A DNA stretch of 34,308 nucleotides from assembly GCA_015065665.1 (NCBI GenBank), contig SVPX01000011.1, positions 1 through 34,308 on the forward strand. The letters run 5' to 3'. The notes under the pieces were generated by a model, which was not told the DNA's origin, made no database searches, and saw nothing but the letters and a program-made list of their open reading frames with translations. Origin of the DNA: Oscillospiraceae bacterium. GTDB taxonomy: Bacteria; Bacillota; Clostridia; Oscillospirales; Acutalibacteraceae. Shown one piece after another: positions 14,546-21,268 of this stretch (its first letter is position 1; every line of letters begins with the position of its first letter). The position numbers were made by a program, and so were the translations under genes.

Positions 14546-14573
14546 TTGTTTTCATATCCTCAAGTGCTATAAT
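14546..14573 (+). promoter_or_regulatory. Promoter of the two-HTH regulator gene
   Basis: TTGTTT (14546-14551), 16-nt spacer, TATAAT (14568-14573). It shares the 165-bp divergent region with the flavoprotein promoter. Confidence 0.55.
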
Positions 14574-14597
14574 TATGGTAAAAGGTAGGTGAGGCAG

Positions 14598-15791
14598 ATG
14601 GAATACGAGACCCCGATGCAGGTAGCAGAGCGTTTAAGCGTTACAGTTCGTGCTGTACAGAAGTGGGCTGCAGCAGGTAAACTCAAGGGAGCAAAGAAGG
14701 TTGGCAGAGATTGGCTTATACCAAAAGGTCTGCCTGACCCCAGACTTGCAGACGCAAAGGAATCTGTTGGAGATGATGTTTCAGAGGATAAATTCCACAT
14801 AGTGTTACCTCTGATGAACGGCGCTTTTCAACCGGGAAAAAGTCTGGAATATATAAACTCTCTTACGGATGAGGATGACCGTAATATTGCTATGGGTGAG
14901 TATTACTATTACAGCGGACAGGCTGAGAAATCCGTGCATATTATGGAGCCTTATCTGAGCAGTAAAGATGCATCGCTAAAGTACTCTGCAGAGACAACCC
15001 TTATATTTGCAAACATATCTCTGGGCAGAATCAACCTTGCCCGTTATGCTTTTACTGAAATGAGCAATCAGAACAAAAAACTCTTTGCCTCGGATTCGTC
15101 AATAGAAGAAATAGCCTTGGGGGTAATGTCAGAACACGCCTTGGCGGTGTTGCTGCATCAGCCTTGTAGTGATGACTTGCCCGAACTTGAGCCCTATATA
15201 AAATATCTTCCAAAAGCTATGAAGATATGGGCTTGTTATATTGTGGCATACAGGGCTTATCAAGAGAATAATTATGAAAAAGCGCTGGGAATTGCTGATG
15301 TGGCACTTGCTTTAAGCATAGAGGAATATCCTGTAACTATGACTTATTGCAAACTGGTAGGCATAATGTCTCTTTTGGCTATGATGAGAATCAAAGAAGC
15401 CAAGGAAAGATTCAACGAACTCTGGCAATATACAAAGGCAGACGGGTTTGTTGAGATTATCGGAGAACATTATGGCTTTTTGCAGGGAGTTGTTGATACA
15501 AGTATGAAGAAGAGTGATCCCCAGACGTATGAACTCCTGATGAAAACGGTCCGCAGTTTTGGTGTTAACTGGATAAAACTTTATAATCAGATTTCAGAAA
15601 GAAGTGTGGCTGATAACCTGAGTGCTACGGAGTTTACTGTGGCAATGCTTTATAACAAGGGCTGGTCAGCACAAGAGATAGCAACCCACCTTTCTTTATC
15701 GGAGCATACTGTGCGCGGATATATCAAGACCATTTATGTCAAATTGGGTATAAGCGATAAAAAGGCGCTTTCTCAGTTTATGCTCCGTTAA
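14598..15791 (+). CDS. Regulator with N-terminal MerR/Xis-type and C-terminal LuxR-type HTH
   Basis: A 397-aa protein with a DNA-binding motif at each end. Residues 1-45 (TPMQVAERLSVTVRAVQKWA, then GRDWLIPKG) match the excisionase/MerR-like helix-turn-helix that ends in W-L-I-P. The middle (about 70-330) is all-helical with TPR-like repeats (YYYSGQAEKSVHIMEPYL, YQENNYEKALGIADVALAL). Residues ~335-397 are a LuxR/GerE helix-turn-helix (LSATEFTVAMLYNKGWSAQE, IATHLSLSEHTVRGYIKTIY, VKLGISDKKALSQF). The start is ATG 14598; the GTG at 14589 is too close to AAAGG. Resembles LuxR-family regulators of Clostridia, with TPRs for ligand or protein sensing. Target genes unknown; the divergent flavoprotein is a candidate. 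Confidence 0.8.
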   Translation: MEYETPMQVAERLSVTVRAVQKWAAAGKLKGAKKVGRDWLIPKGLPDPRLADAKESVGDDVSEDKFHIVLPLMNGAFQPGKSLEYINSLTDEDDRNIAMGEYYYYSGQAEKSVHIMEPYLSSKDASLKYSAETTLIFANISLGRINLARYAFTEMSNQNKKLFASDSSIEEIALGVMSEHALAVLLHQPCSDDLPELEPYIKYLPKAMKIWACYIVAYRAYQENNYEKALGIADVALALSIEEYPVTMTYCKLVGIMSLLAMMRIKEAKERFNELWQYTKADGFVEIIGEHYGFLQGVVDTSMKKSDPQTYELLMKTVRSFGVNWIKLYNQISERSVADNLSATEFTVAMLYNKGWSAQEIATHLSLSEHTVRGYIKTIYVKLGISDKKALSQFMLR

Positions 15792-15808
15792 AAATAATAT
15801 GTTTATTA

Positions 15809-15845
15809 CGGCTCTGTTCGTTTGACGAACAGAGCCGTTCGTTTT
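15809..15845 (+). terminator. Intrinsic terminator
   Basis: CGGCTCTGTTCGT / ACGAACAGAGCCG, a 13-bp perfect stem with a 3-nt loop, then TTCGTTTT. A second small inverted repeat GTTCGTTTTAACGAAC overlaps its 3' side. The rest of 15846-15960 holds nothing recognisable. Confidence 0.8.
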
Positions 15846-15962
15846 AACGAACGCAAAAATCATCCATAAAATCTGAGTTTTTTTACTTTGCGTATAAATT
15901 TACCATTGATTCTTGTGTGCAAATAAATGGAAAGTTCTACACAAAGAAATCTTTTTATGGGG

Positions 15963-15992
15963 TTGGTAAAGATAAAAAATATCAAATATAAT
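15963..15992 (+). promoter_or_regulatory. Promoter of the small Cys protein gene
   Basis: TTGGTA (15963-15968), 18-nt spacer, TATAAT (15987-15992). It may also drive the adhesin gene, which starts 50 nt after the small gene with no terminator between. Confidence 0.5.
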
Positions 15993-16023
15993 ATAGATAG
16001 AAGATAAAAAAGGGGGTGCAGTA

Positions 16024-16308
16024 ATGCCTGATAAAAAAATCCGTATATATACTATAGATGGAGATTCTCTGAGTGTTGCTTCTGTATATGACGAAGAAAG
16101 CAGACTGTGGATTGAAGAATACATAGATTTTGAAACTACAGAAAGATATACACCTCTAGGCAGACCATGGAGAAGCGTAACCTATGAGCGTTGCGTTTAT
16201 GCAGACCCTGTGTACAGGGATTGTGGGACTTGCGGATACCTGATAAAAGAACAGCAGGGTGACCTTATAGGTGTTTGCTCACACCCCGATTTCAAGAAAC
16301 GCGAATAA
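16024..16308 (+). CDS. Conserved-looking small protein with Cys cluster
   Basis: A 94-aa protein not recognised. It has a strand-rich N-terminus (KIRIYTIDGDSLSVASVYDE), a Tyr/Arg-rich centre (GRPWRSVTYERCVYADPVYR) and a Cys cluster DCGTCGYLIK...GVCSHPDF, which with the upstream Cys could bind a metal. AAAGGGGGTGCAGTA lies before the ATG. No signal peptide, so cytosolic. It is upstream of the large adhesin on the same strand; co-transcription is likely, but a shared role is not shown. Confidence 0.65.
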   Translation: MPDKKIRIYTIDGDSLSVASVYDEESRLWIEEYIDFETTERYTPLGRPWRSVTYERCVYADPVYRDCGTCGYLIKEQQGDLIGVCSHPDFKKRE

Positions 16309-16358
16309 TATTGAGAAGGAAAGAATATAACATACCCGTGAAGAAAGGATGAATTCTG

Positions 16359-19300
16359 ATGAAAAGAAATATGACAGTAAATAAGATATTATCCATAATG
16401 CTTTGTGTACTGATTCTTGTTGCATCGTTGCCTGTTGCGGCGGTTTCAGCTCTCCAGACAGCGGATAACACTCAGCAGATAGAGTATACAGGAGGTTGGA
16501 ATCCCGAAACCTATCCTACTGAGGGAATTCTTTACAAAGACAGGGTTGCTGTCAGCAAGACAATTGCTCCCACAGATAGAGAGAATTACTTTGATATTAC
16601 TCTCAAGATAGTAGCAAAGCCCAGAGTAATTGACCAGTCTGTGGACGTTGTGGTTGTTATGGACGTTTCAAACACAATGAACTCTACTCACGAAGGTCTG
16701 GGACCCAGCAACGCAGGATATGATATAAAGGACGCCCGACTTACCCACGCAAAGGCGGCAGTTGACACCTTCCTTGATTTATATTCTGTTGATAAGAATA
16801 TCAGCGAGGACAGAGGTTTTGGCCTTGTAACCTTCAACTCCTATGCAAATACAGTTATTCCTATTACAACTGTTAATACAACGCAGAAGGCAGAAGAACT
16901 GAAAAGAACCGTAAATGCCATTACAGCACCTACAGGTAACAGAGAGAGATTTACAAATATAGAAGGCGGTCTGCAACTTGCTCACAACCTGCTGAAAGAA
17001 TCCCATGCAGCCTTTAAATATGTAATCTTCATTACAGACGGTTTCCCCACAACATACATTGAGAGCGGCAGAAACTCCACAACAAGGATTGTAGGTTACG
17101 ATACATATATGACAGGCTCATATAATGCTTCAAAGGTGGGAACAGACGGTTACTTTGCTGACTCTGTAACAAAGAAACTGTGTTCATACGGAGTAAACTA
17201 CTCTGATAAGGCGGCAGACAGAGCGGATGATGTTGCACAGGAAATAAAGAATTCAGGTATCAATATCTTTTCCATTGGTGTTGACGTTGGTGTTCAGAGT
17301 GTACCCAACTATCTGAATCTTGCTAAAAATACAACTCACACAACTGTTGACCGCACAGGAAACAGTTTTGTAATCGGCAACACAACAGAAACTTACAAAG
17401 CATGGCTGAGAGATGCTATTGCAGGCGGTCCCAGAATTGACACCGCAGAAAATACCGAGGAAATCCACAGATATGCCACAGGTAACAGCCAGACAGAACT
17501 TACTACAGCCTTTACAAATATTCTTAAAGATATTGAGCTGATTCCTGCAGAGACAATGGAAGAAGCGTATACACTTGATCCTATGAGCGATAATGTGGAT
17601 TTTATGTATTTCTACGACCTGGAGGGTAAGCCTGTGTCTCACCTTGTGAACACAAAACACGGCAGAGATGTGGCTGTGTTCAACGAGGAGACAGAGACCA
17701 TCAAGTGGTGGCTGACAACAACACAGAACTTCTATATTGATGAGATTGGCAACTATGTGCTTTCTATGACTTACAGAGTTCGTCTTAAGAATGAAGTTGA
17801 GGGATTTGAGATTGAAAAGGCGTTGGAAACCAACGACACAACTACCTTCTATTTCAAGACTACAGACTTTGAGACAGGCGAACCTTTGTATGGTGATAAC
17901 AGTATAGATTATCTTATTCCTCAGGTAGAAGGATACAAGGGTAACCTGACCTTCACAAAGATTGATGCTGTAACAGAGCATCCCCTTGAAGGTGCCGAGT
18001 TTGCCCTCCGGCATTATGGAGCAAGTTGCCATATATGCCACGGAGATGCTGTTATTGCAGATAAACACGCTTCCAGCAATCAAAGAGGTATAGTAGAGTT
18101 TACGGATATTCCGTCAGGTCACGAGTATGTGCTTATAGAGACAAAGGCACCTGAGGGTTATCAGCGCAGTGCATATCATGCTGTTAATGTAGCCTACGGA
18201 AAAACATATCTAGACTCTGTGCTTGTAACAGAGGAAGAACCCGGATTTGTTCCCAATGATTCGATTGAACCTGTAGAGGTTCAGTTCAGAGCAAAGAAAA
18301 ATATGATTGGCAGAGCGGTTACTGATGACGAGTTTGCCTTCTCCCTTACAGGTGTGTTTGAATTTGGCAACAAGTTCCACGAGATAGCAACCTGTTCTGC
18401 AGATGGAATTGCTACCTTCCACGAAATCCGCTTTGACCAGGTGGGAACATACCACTTTGAAATGAGTGAGGTGAAAGGAGACGACAGCACCGTCATCTAC
18501 GATACAAAAGTGTATGATATACAGGTTGAAATCAGTTTATCAGAGGATGGCATGAGTTATGTTGTCAACACTCTCGTAGATGGTGAGGAAGTAGAGAATG
18601 ACACAAGCCCCTTGCCCTTTGAATTTACCAATACTCTGCGTAAACCGGGAAGTGCTTTTATTGAAGCAGAAAAAACTCTTGACGGAGAGATTCCTCCTGA
18701 CAATACTTTCAGAATTACTCTGAAAGATTCAGAGGGTAAGCCCATAGAGACCAGTTATGTGGTAAATGGTGTTGCTACTTTTGATGAACTTCAGTATCTG
18801 GAAGAGGGTATTTACCGTTATTCACTTACAGAGGAGCATGAAGACGACCTTTTCAGCACAATCTTCTTTGACCATTCTGTATATAACGTAGTGGTAACTG
18901 TTACTGCACCTGAGGACAGCGATGCTTTTGAAACTTCCGTAAAATATTACATTGACGGACACGAAGTGGATGTTCCTGTGTTCAGAAACGAAACAAGACA
19001 GGAAGCAACCCTGAAACTTAACTTCCTCAAGACTCTTGACGGAGCTTTGCCCCAGCAGAAGAGATTTTCCTTTGAGCTGAGAGATTCACAGGGTAATGTT
19101 CTGGAAGAAGTACAGAATACGGAAATGGGCATTATCGCTCTCAGCGAGCTTTCCTTTGATAAAGAAGGATATTATGTTTATACTGTAAATGAGGTTGTTG
19201 GTACAGACGACGAGATTGTGTACGATAATACTATTTACAGCGTATATGTAACTGTTGAGCCACACCACAATCTGAGCAACTACTTCCTTGAGGTTGATGT

Positions 19301-19958
19301 TAAGAAATCTGTTGAGGATGGCGAAGAACTGGTTGCCCACGCTCATGGCATCAATCTGGATATAAACACTAACGGAGAAATGGTGTTCGTTAACACAACC
19401 AAGGAGACCGAGCCTCCTGTAACATCAGTCCCGATAACTACAGAGACAGATCCTACTGAAGTTACAACAACAGTTCCTGTGGTTACACAGACAGATCCTA
19501 CTGAAGTTACAACAACAGTTCCTGTGATTACACAGACAGATCCCACAGGGGTTGCAACAACAGTTCCTGTGATTACAGAAACAGATCCCACGGAGGTTAC
19601 AACAACAGTTCCTGCGGTTACAGAAACAGATCCTACGGAGGTTACAACAACAGTTCCTGTGGTTACACAGACAGATCCTACTGAAGTTACAACAACAGTT
19701 CCTGTGATTACAGAAACAGATCCTACGGAGATTACAACTACTGTTCCCGATACAACTGTAACAAAGCCTGTTGAAAGCACAACAGCACCTGCTCCCGAGA
19801 CAGATGCAACTGTACCTACACAGCCTGTAACAAAACCCGCAGGATTGGATGCACCTGACACAGGTGTAAGAGGTGTTCTTGTATGGTGGATTGCGGTTAT
19901 GTTTGTAGTGGGAAGTTCTGCTTTGGTTTATAACAGACGCAGGAAAACAGAAGAATAA
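16359..19958 (+). CDS. vWA/pilin-like surface adhesin with sortase-type anchor
   Basis: A 1199-aa cell-wall protein. Signal peptide 1-31 (ILSIMLCVLILVASLPVAAV). vWA domain ~94-355 with MIDAS residues in VVVMDVSNTMN (Asp102, Ser104, Thr106; the third position is Thr, not the usual Ser), Thr199 and Asp227 in FITDGFP. SpaA/Cna-B-like domain ~528-625 with Lys534 and Glu594 (IETKAPEGY) as probable isopeptide pair. Three FctA/Spy0128-type pilin domains follow at ~638-760, ~764-878 and ~882-1012, each closing with a Y-x-V-x-V strand and a FxN/FRNET-like end. A seven-copy Thr/Pro repeat spans ~1028-1132. The end APDTGVRG, hydrophobic helix and RRRK tail resemble a sortase signal (xPxTG class). Likely the tip or shaft adhesin of a pilus-like structure; no sortase gene is in the window. 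Confidence 0.9.
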   Translation: MKRNMTVNKILSIMLCVLILVASLPVAAVSALQTADNTQQIEYTGGWNPETYPTEGILYKDRVAVSKTIAPTDRENYFDITLKIVAKPRVIDQSVDVVVVMDVSNTMNSTHEGLGPSNAGYDIKDARLTHAKAAVDTFLDLYSVDKNISEDRGFGLVTFNSYANTVIPITTVNTTQKAEELKRTVNAITAPTGNRERFTNIEGGLQLAHNLLKESHAAFKYVIFITDGFPTTYIESGRNSTTRIVGYDTYMTGSYNASKVGTDGYFADSVTKKLCSYGVNYSDKAADRADDVAQEIKNSGINIFSIGVDVGVQSVPNYLNLAKNTTHTTVDRTGNSFVIGNTTETYKAWLRDAIAGGPRIDTAENTEEIHRYATGNSQTELTTAFTNILKDIELIPAETMEEAYTLDPMSDNVDFMYFYDLEGKPVSHLVNTKHGRDVAVFNEETETIKWWLTTTQNFYIDEIGNYVLSMTYRVRLKNEVEGFEIEKALETNDTTTFYFKTTDFETGEPLYGDNSIDYLIPQVEGYKGNLTFTKIDAVTEHPLEGAEFALRHYGASCHICHGDAVIADKHASSNQRGIVEFTDIPSGHEYVLIETKAPEGYQRSAYHAVNVAYGKTYLDSVLVTEEEPGFVPNDSIEPVEVQFRAKKNMIGRAVTDDEFAFSLTGVFEFGNKFHEIATCSADGIATFHEIRFDQVGTYHFEMSEVKGDDSTVIYDTKVYDIQVEISLSEDGMSYVVNTLVDGEEVENDTSPLPFEFTNTLRKPGSAFIEAEKTLDGEIPPDNTFRITLKDSEGKPIETSYVVNGVATFDELQYLEEGIYRYSLTEEHEDDLFSTIFFDHSVYNVVVTVTAPEDSDAFETSVKYYIDGHEVDVPVFRNETRQEATLKLNFLKTLDGALPQQKRFSFELRDSQGNVLEEVQNTEMGIIALSELSFDKEGYYVYTVNEVVGTDDEIVYDNTIYSVYVTVEPHHNLSNYFLEVDVKKSVEDGEELVAHAHGINLDINTNGEMVFVNTTKETEPPVTSVPITTETDPTEVTTTVPVVTQTDPTEVTTTVPVITQTDPTGVATTVPVITETDPTEVTTTVPAVTETDPTEVTTTVPVVTQTDPTEVTTTVPVITETDPTEITTTVPDTTVTKPVESTTAPAPETDATVPTQPVTKPAGLDAPDTGVRGVLVWWIAVMFVVGSSALVYNRRRKTEE
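19440..19754 (+). repeat. Seven tandem 45-bp repeats coding a Thr/Pro wall-spanning stalk
   Basis: Seven units of 45 bp (starts 19440, 19485, 19530, 19575, 19620, 19665, 19710), each coding T-(E/Q)-T-D-P-T-E-V-T-T-T-V-P-V-(V/I). Third unit reads TGVAT and the last is degenerate (EITTTVPDT). Likely extended, O-glycosylatable spacer across the peptidoglycan. Copy number may vary between strains. Confidence 0.95.
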
Positions 19959-20004
19959 ACATTAATTTGTAAGGATAATGATGTTCTTATAGATTACCCC
20001 TCAG

Positions 20005-20045
20005 GACTCCCTTTGCGAAACTTTGCAAGGGGAGTCGGCTTTTTA
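20005..20045 (+). terminator. Intrinsic terminator of the adhesin gene
   Basis: GACTCCCTTTGC / GCAAGGGGAGTC, 12 paired positions with one T-G, loop of 8, then GGCTTTTTAT. Confidence 0.85.
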
Positions 20046-20108
20046 TATATAAAGAAAACACCCGTAAACTTATGAGAAAATCAGAAAAACTGCGGAGAAT
20101 ACTTGCTT

Positions 20109-20159
20109 TTGCAAGGTAAAAGTGATATCATATAAAAATATTCCGACAGATATTCGGAA
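20109..20159 (+). promoter_or_regulatory. Promoter of asnA with downstream inverted repeat
   Basis: TTGCAA (20109-20114), 16-nt spacer, TATAAA (20131-20136). Directly after it TTCCGA (20141-20146) and TCGGAA (20154-20159) form an inverted repeat over the expected start of transcription, a possible operator. The leader lacks T-box conserved sequences. Confidence 0.5.
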
Positions 20160-20191
20160 CAGAATACTTAGTTTTTCAGAGGGTGATTGTT

Positions 20192-21199
20192 ATGAACAGT
20201 CTTTATGTTCCTAAGGACTATGCACCAAAACTTTCAAGCCATGACCTGCAGCTGGCAATCGATTGTGCAAAAGCGGCTTTTCAGAAGGAGTTCTCAAAGG
20301 CTCTTAACCTGAGAAGAGTATCTGCACCTTTGTTTGTAAGCGGTGCATCAGGTATGAACGATAACTTAAGCGGTACTGAGCGTCCTGTTGACTTTGATAT
20401 TCCTGCAATCGGAATCAAGGCAGAGATTGTTCACTCTCTTGCAAAGTGGAAGCGTGTTGCTCTGAAGCAGTATGGTTTTGGCGTACACGAGGGACTTATT
20501 ACCGATATGAATGCTATCAGACGTGACGAGGAGCTGGATAATATCCATTCCATATATGTTGACCAGTGGGACTGGGAAAAGGTAATTACAGCCGAGGACA
20601 GAACACCTGAGTATCTTAAGAGTGTAGTTACTCTCATTGTAAATGCTGTTGCTGATGTTAACGATAAACTGAGAGAGAAGTTCCCTGCACTCTCCACAGA
20701 AATCAAAAGAGAAATTTCTTTTGTTACATCCCAGGAGCTGGAGGATATGTACCCCGACCTGACACCTGAGGAGAGAGAAAATGTTTTCACAAAAGAGCGT
20801 GGAACAGTTTTCATTATGCAGATTGGTGACAAACTTCTTTCAGGTAAACCCCACGGCAATCGTGCTCCCGACTATGATGACTGGACACTCAACGGTGATA
20901 TCCTTGTCTGGAACGAAGTTCTGCAGAGAGCCTTTGAACTTTCTTCAATGGGTATCCGAGTTGACAGAAAGAGTATGGAGGAGCAGCTTAAAAAGGCAGG
21001 TTGCGAGGAGCGTAGAAATCAGCCTTATCATCAGATGCTCTTAAACGGCGAACTCCCCCTTACAATCGGTGGCGGTATTGGTCAGTCAAGACTCTGTATG
21101 CTTCTTTTAGGTTGTGCGCACATCGGTGAGGTACAGTCCTCTCTGTGGGATGCTGATACTGTGCTTAAGTGCAAACAGCATGGCATCAAACTGCTCTGA
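20192..21199 (+). CDS. asnA: Aspartate-ammonia ligase (asparagine synthetase A)
   Basis: A 335-aa class-II-synthetase-like enzyme that makes asparagine from aspartate, ammonia and ATP. Family features: LQLAIDCAKAAFQKEFSKAL, RRVSAPLFVSGASGMNDNLS, GTERPVDFDI, then VHSLAKWKRVALKQYGF and the active-site stretch IYVDQWDWEKVI. The C-terminal class-II motif 3 is LPLTIGGGIGQSRLCMLLLG (Gly-rich with catalytic Arg). Length is typical. The start is ATG 20192, because the upstream in-frame GTG (20183) is part of the AGAGGGTGA ribosome binding site. Monocistronic, with its own promoter and terminator. Use of ammonia instead of glutamine suits an ammonia-rich gut habitat. Confidence 0.96.
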   Translation: MNSLYVPKDYAPKLSSHDLQLAIDCAKAAFQKEFSKALNLRRVSAPLFVSGASGMNDNLSGTERPVDFDIPAIGIKAEIVHSLAKWKRVALKQYGFGVHEGLITDMNAIRRDEELDNIHSIYVDQWDWEKVITAEDRTPEYLKSVVTLIVNAVADVNDKLREKFPALSTEIKREISFVTSQELEDMYPDLTPEERENVFTKERGTVFIMQIGDKLLSGKPHGNRAPDYDDWTLNGDILVWNEVLQRAFELSSMGIRVDRKSMEEQLKKAGCEERRNQPYHQMLLNGELPLTIGGGIGQSRLCMLLLGCAHIGEVQSSLWDADTVLKCKQHGIKLL

Positions 21200-21223
21200 T
21201 TAAAATACAATATAAAAAATATT

Positions 21224-21254
21224 AAAGCGGTCTGATTCGAATTCAGACCGCTTT
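21224..21254. terminator. Bidirectional intrinsic terminator
   Basis: AAAGCGGTCTGA / TCAGACCGCTTT with a short AT-rich loop and A/T tracts on both sides, between convergent asnA and the P-type ATPase. Confidence 0.9.
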
Positions 21255-21268
21255 TCTTGTGTTTTTTT

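Noticed and set aside
19440-19754. CRISPR-like regular repeats
   Set aside because: The repeats are contiguous 45-bp units in frame with a surface protein and have no unique spacers.
19343-19861. Minus-strand 172-aa reading frame over the Thr/Pro repeat
   Set aside because: It is the complement of the seven-copy coding repeat; low-complexity Val/Ser/Gly composition and no ribosome binding site.
20046-20191. T-box or amino-acid riboswitch in the asnA leader
   Set aside because: The leader after the promoter is only about 50 nt and lacks the T-box conserved sequence and an antiterminator.
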